Source: Lingula anatina (taxonomy: Eukaryota; Brachiopoda; Lingulata; Lingulida; Lingulidae). From it: a stretch of 64,000 nucleotides of DNA. Positions 1-10,849 of the stretch are shown here, one piece after another; position 1 is the first letter of the stretch, and each line of letters begins with the position of its first letter. The position numbers were made by a program, and so were the translations under genes. The notes below the pieces were generated by a model. That model saw nothing but the letters and a program-made list of their open reading frames with translations. It did not search any database and had not been told where the DNA came from. The DNA is taken from contig NW_019774081.1 in assembly GCF_001039355.2 (NCBI RefSeq), positions 324,245 through 388,244 on the forward strand, read 5' to 3'.

Positions 1-59
1 TTAATCCATGCTTTAGTTTTTCATTATGCAAAATTCATTTTCAGATCTTGCACAAATCT

Positions 60-248
60 TCAATTGTCATTGGTTGATGCAAAATTCACAGAGATTGTAT
101 CTGGACCAATCAGGTCACCAAACAGCATTTCTATAATTGAGATCAATTGAGTCAGTGACATTCTCCCCACTGTCACAATCTTCAGTTTAAATGGTGTGGC
201 ACTAGCCTTCAAGAACAGAGTGCCTTGGAAAGTGCTGCCTGGTCTGAG
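60..248 (-). CDS. Possible terminal exon of an unrecognised - strand gene
   Basis: On the - strand an acceptor (AG at 250-249) is followed by 62 codons and a TGA at 62-60. The translation begins LRPGSTFQGTLFLKAS and ends in NFASTNDN. It is mostly hydrophobic and polar, without low complexity, and I recognise no domain. The acceptor is in phase 0, the same phase as the donor of the exon-like ORF at 22740-22859, so both might belong to one gene running leftward. That would place the GPCR gene inside an intron on the opposite strand. This is inference only: 62 open codons can occur by chance, and no polyadenylation signal was sought beyond the window edge. Confidence 0.25.
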   Translation of the reverse strand, partial: LRPGSTFQGTLFLKASATPFKLKIVTVGRMSLTQLISIIEMLFGDLIGPDTISVNFASTNDN

Positions 249-1485
249 CTAGTTCCTGCCAAAAAGCAAGCTGAGGACTGATCATAACATACAAGGTAAG
301 GAGCCACTGCTCAAATACATCACCAAACTTCTCTTTTAGCTCTGTTAAAATTAAGAACCTTTTATTTACCTTATCACCAAAATGGAAATCTTAAAATATA
401 CACAACTTTCTGAATATTTGAAGAATTTAGAAAAAACAGGAGATGGGTAAGTTATGTTTTTTTCTGTGCCATTTATTTATTTTTTTTTTGTCAAAAATTT
501 GACACTGTTATTTTTGTATTGATTATGTATAGCACAGAAGGGTATTGAGTAAAACTTAATAAGTGACTGGATAAAGATCTGATCATCCTTATCATCCAGC
601 CTAGAACTTCCAAATTCACTTTATAACTCATCTGTTTTCAACCTGATCTTTTCCTGATAATAAAATCTTCTTGAAAAATATCACGTCCAGCTTCTCTCAG
701 CTAACAGTTGAATTAAGATATATATTCATGACATATCTTAACACTAAATTAAGCTGAAACAGGGACAAAGAAAGCAACCATTAAACTGCATTACTTATTT
801 GAAGTACCTCTCAAATGCACTTTTAGATCCTAAGCTCCCAAAATGACCTAAAGCAAAGAACTACTAGGCTACTTTTTAGATCTGTTTAATCACTAAAATC
901 AAAATAGAGCTTTCTTAGCATATTCATCACCAGAATCTGATATAAATGAAATAACTCATCTGAAAAATATGTATTTTATCTATCACATGTTGCCAGTATC
1001 TTATAGCAAAGATCAAAGAAATCTGTAGCACGCAATGTAAACTCCTGATGAAGGATTCATCTCCATATTTCCCCAAGGTAGCACAGGTGATACATCAGCC
1101 ATGTTTATTTAACCCTTTGCTTACATTAACTTCAATTACAGTGTTCCTCCTTTTGATGAATCTATCATATAATTCTTTTAATGAACAGTACTAAACCTCC
1201 TGGCAAATACCCATCTTTCTAAAAGTGATAATTTTTGTTTTACACCAAGGAACTTTCTACAGCCAATTGCAGTGCCATCCATTTTTATTTCCCTACAATA
1301 CCAGTCAATGGCCTTGCTTAAAAACAATCTTTGAGAGAAGTGATCAGCACACTTATTCCCTAGCAAAATTACAGGATGATTGAACTGTGTCTACTTCTAA
1401 AAGTTAAAACTAGACCATTTTTATTTAAATCATTCTGAAAGTGGCTGCAGTGCTAAACATATACCAGTACCAGCCTTATTTAATT

Positions 1486-1490
<5 letters not shown>

Positions 1491-1537
<47 letters not shown>
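1491..1537. repeat. (TA)n microsatellite
   Basis: About 23 uninterrupted TA units. Confidence 0.95.
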
Positions 1538-1542
<5 letters not shown>

Positions 1543-2179
1543 CATGAATATTTTTTCAATTAAAAAAAAAAAACATTTCCAAGAGACTATCAACTGCACT
1601 AACATCTTTTAAATCAAAAACCCATTTCTAACATTTTTAGAAAATCTGCAGGCACAAGATCAACCATAATGGTCACATGCATGTGCATACAAAATCACAA
1701 TTTATCTCTATAAAGCCACAAGGTGTTTATAGAACTGGGAATTAAACATAGGGGAAAAAATCAAGATTGTGCAGGGGCAAATCAGTTCAGCAGGAAAGTT
1801 TTCTTATGCTCAAGTGGGAAGTCTGCCTTAGGAGAGATAAAAATACATTGTATTAGAGCTTTTTACTGAAATGGAGCTATTGCCACCTGAGATTACAAAA
1901 CTCCAGTTCAAGCTGACAAATGTGCAGACATCTTAGCTTAAATATTGAGAAATGTTCACTGTATAACTACACTTGTAAATAAAGCCCTTTGTATGATATT
2001 TTTCAGCTTTGATAAAAAGTTCTAACACACACCTTTTTATGCTCATAAGTGGCCTGCATTTTAGTTTTAGGTATGCATGTAATCTAACCATGCCCAGTTT
2101 CAAACTTACCCTGCATTGAGGGCCTACAAGCAACCCTAACAAGATTTATCTTGATCCAAGATACAATTTGAATGATACA

Positions 2180-2239
<60 letters not shown>
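2180..2239. repeat. (TA)n microsatellite
   Basis: About 30 uninterrupted TA units. Confidence 0.95.
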
Positions 2240-2241
<2 letters not shown>

Positions 2242-2299
2242 ACAATACTGGGTAACAACATTTGGACATGGGCATCAAAATTTCAATATGGCGTCGATC

Positions 2300-3105
2300 T
2301 TGTGAGCACGCTTTCCGCTTAGAATATTTATTTTGCTTTATATTTATAAATTTTGGAAAAGGTAACATCAAACACATACAAAAATTATCAGGAAAGAGTA
2401 CACTAAGGCTTCATTCACATGCAATGTCTATTTTCTAAATTCTATTTTCTATTCGCAGTATGTCTTATGATAACGGTCTGTGCCCTGAATATCCCGCGGT
2501 GTAGCGCGAGCCAGTTACTTATACAAAGCTGTAATTAATTCTCGGCTGTGCTCGGAGGAGATTCTGATACCTTGACGCATGCGCAGTAGGAAGTTAGCGA
2601 GTTAATGGCGACCGCAATTGCTTTGAACTTGGACCTAAATAGGAAAGGTCTCTTATTATGTCCATGCTTTGAAAAATGTGTTTGTCGATTTTGTGCAACA
2701 ACAAGACGAAGAAGATGAAGAAGCTATACACACGACAGATACGAGTGCAACCGTCATGATCCAATGGCAAGCGTATCAGAACCTCCTCTGAGCACAGCCG
2801 AGAATTAATTACAGAAAATAGACTTTCCATGTGAATGAAGCCTTAACTTCACAAAGTTGGGAATGCACGCTGTGATCCTGAATTGGCGGTCAAACAGCGA
2901 TGACATTAAATCGTCTCTCATGTGCATGCTTTCAACTTTAAATATGCATCATATTTTGCTTTATATTCATAAATTTTGAAATATGTAATATGAAACACAT
3001 GTAAAAATTATCAGGAAAGAGTACACTGAACTTCACAGTGTTGGGAAAGCGCACTGTGATCCTGATTTGGCGATTAAACAGCGATGACATGAAATCGTTT
3101 TTCAC
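2300..3105. repeat. Tandem duplication, one copy carrying a MITE
   Basis: A unit of roughly 190 bp is repeated. Each copy contains 'ttttgctttatat', 'aattatcaggaaagagtacac' and then 'gctgtgatcctgaattggcgg' or its close variant. The first copy is split by the inverted-repeat element at 2406-2843. The second copy, around 2930-3105, is unsplit and serves as an empty-site control. Confidence 0.7.
2406..2843. mobile_element. MITE with long terminal inverted repeats, TA target duplication
   Basis: The left end AGGCTTCATTCACATG is mirrored by CATGTGAATGAAGCCT at the right end. TA flanks both sides (2404-2405 and 2844-2845). A second inverted pair lies inside: 'aattaattctcggctgtgct' near 2531 and its reverse complement near 2795. 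No transposase is present. The TA target site would fit the Tc1/mariner superfamily, but that assignment is inference. Confidence 0.8.
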
Positions 3106-4122
3106 GAGTTACATCAGAGAGGCAATACCACCTGCGGATATTGTACCACCAGCTGGAGTAAGCACATTTGTATGGAAAACAAAAAAAGAGGGCACAGCCT
3201 CCAGTGTTGTGTTTGACAAGCTCTACAAAATGCAGTTAAGTTCCCAGAGAGTTCCAAATTTCTTTATTGAAAATTACAATTTATAACAAAATCATGGAGA
3301 AAAGTAAGAGGTCAAATCCAAATCTGTAAAGTGCGGTTCATGGCAAAAAAAAAAAAAAAAAGGTCAAAGGTCAAATTCAAGGTCACAGGAAGACTGTCAA
3401 TATATGAATTCCTATTCAAGTTCAGCAGTAACTATGGGAGTATCCCTGCCAGTTTTGAAGATATAAGGGGCAGAAAATTTGCGAAGTTCCATACGTGGTG
3501 AAAAGTAGGTCAATTTCAATTTCAAGGTCACAGTTACATTGCCAGTAAATGAGTTCCTATTTAAGTGCAATAGTAGCTATGGGCGTATCTCTGCCATATT
3601 TGGAGATATAAGGGATGGAAAACTTGCAATGTTCAGTTCATAGTGAAAAGGGGGTCAAATTTCAATTTAAAGGTCATAGTTAGATTGCCAGTACATGACT
3701 TCCCATATTCAAGTTCAATAGTAACTATGGGTGTGTCTCTGCTAATTTTTTAGTATTTCACATTTTATTTTCACCACTGAATATTGCAATGTTGTACTTT
3801 TTTAGTATTTCACATTTTATTTTCACCACTGAATATTGCAATGTTGTACTTTTGATATAGGGCAAATGGTAAACCTTATGAAAAAACAACAACAACATTT
3901 TTTTGCAATAATTTCTATTTTTACAAAATCTTGGCCCGTTTGAAATAAAGCTCAAAGGGCAAATCCAGTCAACCATCTATAGTAAGTTTTCACATAATTC
4001 CTTCGGTTTGGGAAATATTAAGCATTAAAGTTTGCAAATTTTGGACAAGGGTGCACTGTGATGATGGCCACACCTAGACCAGTGCACCAACAGAGCCCTA
4101 ATTTACGTGGAACGAGGTGAGT
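3105..4122 (+). mobile_element. Family B element, degraded copy
   Basis: It begins with 'cagagaggcaataccacctg' and 'ttgtaccaccagctggagta', as in the better copy at 15474-17196. Three diverged tandem units (ggtcaaaggtcaa...cagtaactatgg) follow between about 3360 and 3750, then the non-tandem distal part (ggacaagggtgcactg, cacacctagacc). The terminal hairpin is lost where a MITE fragment joins. The ORF at 3038-3286 is an accidental frame through the element. Confidence 0.7.
3749..3852 (+). repeat. Perfect 51-bp tandem duplication
   Basis: A block running from 'ttttagtatttcacatttta' to 'tattgcaatgttgtac' occurs twice in direct succession with no difference seen. It lies inside the family B copy and must be recent. 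Confidence 0.85.
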
Positions 4123-4174
4123 TTATGTGTGACCTAAATCCAAGAGATGGGTACTCAGGCCCTTGTAGTCTAGG

Positions 4175-4355
4175 AAAAGTAGTGGTAACGGTGAAATGGC
4201 AGCCGATATGGCAAATACGGCGAACGAGATGGAAGTAACTCGCTCGTGCTGCCAGTAATTACGCCGCGGGGTATCCAGGGCACAGACCGTGATAATAAGA
4301 TACCGAAAATAGATTTTTAGATTTTTAGAAAATAGATTTTCCATGTGAACGGAGC
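4175..4355 (-). mobile_element. Fragment of the 2406-2843 MITE family, reversed
   Basis: The reverse complement carries the family's end (CTCCGTTCACATGGAAAAT), then 'cacggtctgtgccctg' and 'ccccgcgg', in the same order as 2406-2520. Only one terminus is present. Confidence 0.65.
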
Positions 4356-5985
4356 CTAAGTCTCATTTAATGTTCATGTGACAGAGTCATAATGTCATCA
4401 ATGAAAGTTTCCACTATTTATGCTAGGTTCCTGGGCTGAACATGAACAGGGAAATGAAACAGACACGTTAGTTTTGGTTTTGCTGTCATGCGTGTCTGAA
4501 AGAAATGAAACAGGATTGGGTCATAACATCTGTGATTACAACCTCAGATGACAGGATTTCCTTACACGTTGTTTTTATGAAAAGTGGAGTGTATTTCTGG
4601 TATTTAAATCCCAAAAGTGAACAATATATATTGTTCATGTGTATGGGAGATCATCATTTTTTGTACTGAAGTGAAAAACGGAAATGATGGTAACGCAAAA
4701 CCCTGAGAGGAATATATGGTGTAGGGCATTGGATAATGTCATCCTCTGAGAAAGTTTATCAAATTATTTAAAACTAGACCGAGGTCTATCAAGTACTTGT
4801 ACAGAGCTAACTAGTGATCAGTAACCATTCTTATTATACCTAATATTATGTGTTTATAGACTTGCCTGCCCTTTGAAAATGTGGAAAACATTTACCAATG
4901 GGTTAAACAACTTGGGTGCACATTTTATTCCATTCACTACCTACAGTATATCAATCACCATCATCTATTTTCAGACATAAATTTGATGAGATCATCTTTA
5001 ATGTCACCTAAGTTCCTTTCTTGAAATTGCATCCTGAAATACAATTTAGTCATGGTAACATTGTTTGAAAATATCGAAAATGTTTTTTTTTTTTCATTGA
5101 TTCTTTAAAAAATTGTTTAAAAACTTGATTTGATTTTCCTATCATTTTGCTTTGGGCCTTAGGGAAATTACATTTCTTGGCTCGGTAAAACATTTTGATA
5201 GTTAACGAAAACAGTGTCCCAGAAATCCATTTTATGTGTGCTGAAAGGCATTCCTTTCAATTACCCACTTTTTCTTAATACCATAAATCTGGTTTTGTAA
5301 ATAGCACAAATTGGCAGATATATGCAATTGACCAATCTGTCTTAAAGTCATCTCAAATCATAAAAACTGCATGTAAAAGACATCAAAAACAGACTATATT
5401 CGTTTAACATGTGACTTGGTCAATCAATATTTCCTTAAATATGACAAGGGTTGTCTATTGTCAGTTTACGTGAAATCATCTACTAATCTACAAATCTGAG
5501 TGCATTTCTAGAAATCTGTAGAGCAAGATCAACAGTGGGTATCAAGGGCAATCTACCTTGGACTGTTCATATTACTTTCTTCCCCAGCAATATACCCGAG
5601 GCCTGTTTCACCAAAGATCTTTGAATACGTACCAAAATTTGGTCAACTCTGACTGGAGTTAAATCAAAATTAACACACTCACATGGAATACTTAAGTTTT
5701 GATTGGCAAATTGAGATTGTTTGTATAATTCCAACAAAAAGAAGATCAAAAGGAAAACAAAAGCAACCTAATGCCGACTTGCATGAGTGACCCCTCTATA
5801 AAGCCAGTCAATGTACAGCATAATCTTCCCTATGACATAGCCTTCCAAAATCAATAAGTTCTTGAAAATGAGCAAAATCAATTTTAAGGCAAATTAAAAC
5901 AGATGTAACATGCAAGAATACATTATGCTTAACAACAAAGTCAGCACCAAATTTTAATTATGCTCAACACGTTGGGTATAATATG
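4356..5985. other. Intergenic, nothing recognised
   Basis: AT-rich DNA with no exon-like open frame bounded by splice sites and no repeat shared with other parts of the window that I could see. Confidence 0.5.
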
Positions 5986-6140
5986 CTGAAAAAAAGAAAA
6001 AATGGCCCGATCATGCTGATTTTCAAACTCTTCTCATATTTTATGAATATTCACTTATCGTGTTATCATTGAAAGTGCATGGCGAGAGTAATGACAACAG
6101 GTGGTGTCAAATTTCAGTTTCTCTTACTCTAAATGAAAAT
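5986..6140 (+). mobile_element. Family A fragment
   Basis: It contains 'aatggcccgatcatgctgat', then 'tttatgaatattcact', 'tatcgtgttatcattgaaag' and a degraded 'gtgcatggcgag', in the order seen at the 3' end of family A modules (compare 8478-8640). Confidence 0.65.
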
Positions 6141-6697
6141 CATAGCAATTTTTTGCATTTTAAGTATCAAGGTGGAGTGTTCTTTTACCATTTATGCAAC
6201 AGTTTTTTTTTCTGTTGTAAACATGACATTTTCAAATGATATAATGCTGATTGTAAATCTTGCTATGTTTTGATACAAAACACTTGACCCCTTCTCCTTT
6301 AAACAAATGAAATGTCTCTAAATCCTCAGTGGCTTTACTTTGAACTTCTCCAGATCCTTGTTAAGTTTTATCTCACACCCCTGAGCCTTGAGGGAAATCT
6401 GAGAGGTCTGTTATTTGAATAAAGTCAATTGTGCATGGGCTTATGGAATATCAATAGAAATCTTGGCAGTCTGAATCATGCGTCAACCATAAAATCAATG
6501 ATGGCTTATTAGGCTGATGTTTATAGTTTTCATAGCATTTTACAACATTACTTTGGCAATTAATGTTTAAAAGTTGCCAAATATAACTTTAAAGTGGAAG
6601 AGTATAGACCCATTTTGAAGGTAAAAGGGTATTAGACTAGCCCAAGATGCACAGTTCATCGATATAATGCTAAATATATAGAAGCAGAAGGGCATTT

Positions 6698-6730
<33 letters not shown>

Positions 6731-6889
6731 CAGGTATTAGTCACCTATTCAATCAAATATATATCAATTAAGTATACCTGAACTTCTTGAACCCCTCTGA
6801 AAATTGTTGGAAACAAATTGCCAGAAACATGGAATTAACTTCCTTATCCCCTTAATTTCTACCATTTTTGAAAATTTCATACAAAATCT

Positions 6890-8700
6890 TAAGATAAACA
6901 AGACAGCAAAGCTGTCAAATGTACAGAAAAAAAGCAGGAAATAACAAAAAAGGCTACTGTCAATTCTGATGCAAAAGTACATTATGTTAAACTGCAAATT
7001 CAACATCAAATTTTAATTATGCTCAACAGGTAATACCAATGTAAGTAAAATGTGAAGCATAAGGCTTCAGGCCCATGGGAGTTCAAGTTCACATTTTGAA
7101 AATGTATAACTTCCAGAAAAAGAAGTCAATTAGACTGCTTTTCCAACTCAGGCTGCATTTTAGTCCTGTATTTCTTTTTTGAACGTTTGGCAATCATAAG
7201 TAACATGGTTTTCCCATAATGGTCATCATGGCAGCAGCACCCAAAATGATGCAATATTACATAATGGTTAACAGCATAATGACAATCAATTTTCAATAAT
7301 AAAATATACGTATCATGGATTTTCAGAAAATGTGACTAGCATGGGTCTTCAAGCCTGTGGAACTTCAAAGTCACACCTTGAAAATGCCAATATGTGAAAA
7401 ATTAAATTTTCACAAACAAACTGTTTAACTGGCAAAAATAATTTCCAAACAGATTGCATTGCCCACTGAAGCTGTATTTTAGTCCCATGTTTCTTTCCTG
7501 TAAGTTTGAAACAGTAAGTGACATGGTTTTTCTTAAATGGTCATCATGGGAGCAGTGCCCAAAATAGGGGTTTCTTCAAATTTTGATGCAATATTACATA
7601 ACGTTTAACAGCATAATGACCATCAATTTTTCATAATAAAATATTAGTATCATGGATGTTCAGAAAATGTGACTAGCAAAGGTCTTCAGGCCCATGGAAC
7701 TTCAAAGTCACAACATGAAAATGCCAAAATGTAAACAAGACAGCACTGTTCTGAAATGTTTTTTTCCCCCATTTTTAACAATTTTTAACATAAAACAAAA
7801 TTAACAGTTTACTGCCATTTTTATATGATCAACTAAGAAAATTGATGAGATGGGAAAAATATCAATAGAGCAGTGTTAAATGTCCAATTTCTTCCATTCT
7901 GAGATTCTGAACATAGTGAATGATTGAATCTGACAAACTGCAATGATATGAGTTTATTTCCATTTTTGAAACTTTATTACACAATACACGATAACAAGTT
8001 TACCATCATTTTTACAAAATCAACTAACAATGTTGTAAAGATGCAGGAAATGTCAAACAAACACTTTTACGTATCTTATTAATTAAATAATGAAACTGTT
8101 AACATGCCTAAGAATTGAATCTGAGGAAATGTGAAAAAACAGCATAACTTCTAAAATAATGGCCCAATTATGCTGATTTTGAACTCATCCTGCGTTTTAG
8201 CAGGATTGACCACTCCTGTGAGTTTAATGACAATTGGCCTATCTGTTTTTCTTATATTGTGGTTACAGTGTTGCATATATGCTGAAAAGTGAAAAAAAAG
8301 CATAACTACTAAAATAGTAGCCCGATAATGCAGATTTTCGAACTTGACCTGCGTTTTAGTAAGATCGATTACTCCTGTGAGTTTCATGACAACAGGCCTA
8401 TCGGTTTTCCTTGAAATGTGGTTACAGTGTTGCATATATGCTGAAAAGTGAAAAAACAACATAATTTCTACAATAATGGCCCGATCGTGCTGATTTTCGA
8501 ACTTGACCTGCGTTTTATGAATATTCATCAGCTCTGTAAATATAAAGCCAAAAAGTAAAACTGCCTTCCACTTATCGTGTTTACAAGGAAAGTGCACGGC
8601 GACGGCGACGACAGACGCAGGTGATGGCAATATGTACAGACACATCTGGGACACAAAGGGGATAATTAAGCTGAGAGCATGGAGTCTGGTCAAATGGAGC
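6890..8700 (+). mobile_element. Family A element with internal 159-bp tandem modules
   Basis: It starts near 'aagacagcaaagctgtcaaa' and carries the shared blocks 'aactgcaaattcaacatcaa', 'ggtcatcatggcagcagcac' and 'gaacatagtgaatgattgaa'. It ends with 'gatggcaatatgtacagaca' near 8640. Between about 8161 and 8479 the block 'cataact..taaaata.tggcccgat' recurs with a period near 159 bp, which is a multiple of three. This leaves a 180-codon open frame on the - strand (8151-8693) with an internally repeated translation. I regard that frame as a by-product, not a gene. Confidence 0.7.
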
Positions 8701-10849
8701 CGAGATTTAATTACTGTGCTCCTTGTCGGGTATCGGCCCGATCTGATGTTAACTTAACGCAATACTAACCGCCGCCGATCGATTACGATCGCATATCCAA
8801 GGTTCGAGGTCTGAATATACGCAAGTAAACGCGTGAAAGAACGAACTCAAGTCCCGTGCAAAGTTTCTAACTATCAAAAATATTTAATTCTGATGTATAA
8901 CATGTATTACAATTGTCGTGTCTCATTGAGGTCTCACATCAATTCTCTCGAATAACGTTACCCACCTAGCTTACATGCAGGTATACAAGTAATATGATTA
9001 AATTAAATTACCGGTCGCTCCTCGACCGTCTGAACCAAACTTAATTGAATTAGAGGTCACTTGGCCACCTCCACATCCTTCTAGGCAGTGACTGATCAAA
9101 CTGGCTTCGATTAAACAATGACAATAAACTTCATGAACAAGATTCTGCCTACACTCTTACGAAAGTTCTAAAACTACATTAAGACATTTAGGGGTCCCTG
9201 ACACCCTGTAAGGATGACGTGTGGGGAGGCATGTGAGAGGCGGAAAGACCATTGTAGGATTAAGCGGTCTTTCTTTCATGTAGGGTCTGCCATATTTGAG
9301 CCTTGGACCATTCTATTCTGAATGGCCCCTAACTTCATGCTCCAGATGCTCAACTTGCATTAAGTAACATAGACAGAGATGTACACTACTCAGGACCTAG
9401 GTGTGGAATCACCCCCACTGACAAATACAAAGGGTGCGTCTGGCAAGGAACGAGTTCTTTTAAATTGCTCCAAATATCACAGGTTCCTTTTCAAAATTTT
9501 TATAACAGACTACTAGGGCACACTATACAGTACCATGTGAGTAGCTAGTACCATGTGTGAATCTGAATGCACTTTAAACTGCTGAAGAGATTACTTCAGG
9601 GCCCATGCACTTCATGTTTTACAGAGGTTTATAGACACCCAAGTTAATGCTTGAACTTTGTTCTATGATCATTAACACATCATGTGATGATCAATAATTT
9701 AAACTTCCACTGGGGACTACTGAATCACACTATATTTAGAGACAATAAACTTTTTGCATTCCCAAATGTGAGCACCAATATGTACAGCATCGTAATATAG
9801 ATAGCATGACCAGCCCTGACACCACAAACACAAGATAATGTATTTCCCATGACAAGGCACTAATCTATATAACTTATCTCTTTCAGGAGGTAAATATCCT
9901 GTAAGTTGAAGGACTCTGGTCGGACTTTAACAAAAGTCACAAAGAGGAACCTCTGCCAGATTTTTCATCAATTGGGAACAGCCTAACTTTGAGAGAACAT
10001 GCTGGCTGGCTATAGCGGGAATTAATCTTACTACAAATTTTTACTTGGATTCATCTTGCAACCAATGACTGCCCAGTCACTAATTAGGATTAAATATATA
10101 TACCTGTAGCACTAATGATATATATCCCTCAATGAACTTTACAAGGTGAGGCAATTTCTCAGAATTCAACCCATTTGTGCTGACAAGGTGAACTAGAATT
10201 ACTGGGTTTGTTCAAGAGTGAGCATTCATTAGTACCTGTCAAGAAATATTTACGGGCGGAGCACCTGGCATCTTGTAGAGCTGAGCAGCCAAGGACTTGT
10301 AAACTTTGTTACACTGGAGATTCATAGGCAGAGAAAGGGAGAGATTCTAAACATTATTTCATAGTAGATAAACCAGCTGTAAAGTAGATAACAAACCTTG
10401 TCATCTTTAATTCTTACTGATCTCATCTTGTATATTATCAACTCCAGTCATCCAAATAAGTGAAGTTTAAGGACCAGAAGAATTGATGTATTTTGACAAG
10501 ATTACACTGGGTTTAACAGATCTGCAAGAGGAAACTGCTTTTTCCAAGAAACTTTAATGATCCTAGCAGCAATTATAATTCACATCAGACCAGATCCATT
10601 TCTCATCCAAGTCTCTGTGGAAATGACATCTTCTGCGCCTTCTCTCAGAGGATTTACTGTCTAATTCACAGCTTCCTTCAGGTATCACAGGGTATAATCT
10701 AGTTGCAGTATTACCCTCAGTACTGTTATATCATCCATATCTAGTGCAATAACACTGTTATCAGTTTAGAAGTTTGGAACAGTGTTTCCAGTTTAATAAC
10801 AACAAGTTGCATTGCAGAGAAGTGGCACTAAAAAGCAAAAACAACTGAG
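8701..10849. other. Upstream region of the GPCR gene
   Basis: No coding exon is recognised. A short CpG-richer patch with 'gccgccgatcgattacgatc' lies at about 8760-8850. Near 9311-9330 'ctattctgaatggcccctaa' resembles the terminus of the Harbinger-like element at 51989-53127 and may be a relic. The GPCR 5' leader and promoter must lie toward the right end, but I cannot place the transcription start. Confidence 0.4.

Larger units (their letters stand above)
249..2285. other. Intergenic, no gene seen; two TA microsatellites
   Basis: I see no exon with convincing splice sites or recognisable protein here. The stretch holds two long (TA)n tracts, at 1491-1537 and about 2180-2239, and short A or T runs. 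Open frames across the second tract translate into Tyr-Ile repeats and are artefacts of the microsatellite. Confidence 0.6.

Noticed and set aside
8151-8693. 180-codon - strand ORF with an internally repeated translation
   Set aside because: It is created by 159-bp tandem modules of family A whose length is a multiple of three. The same modules elsewhere (25.4-28.2 kb) are interrupted in all frames.
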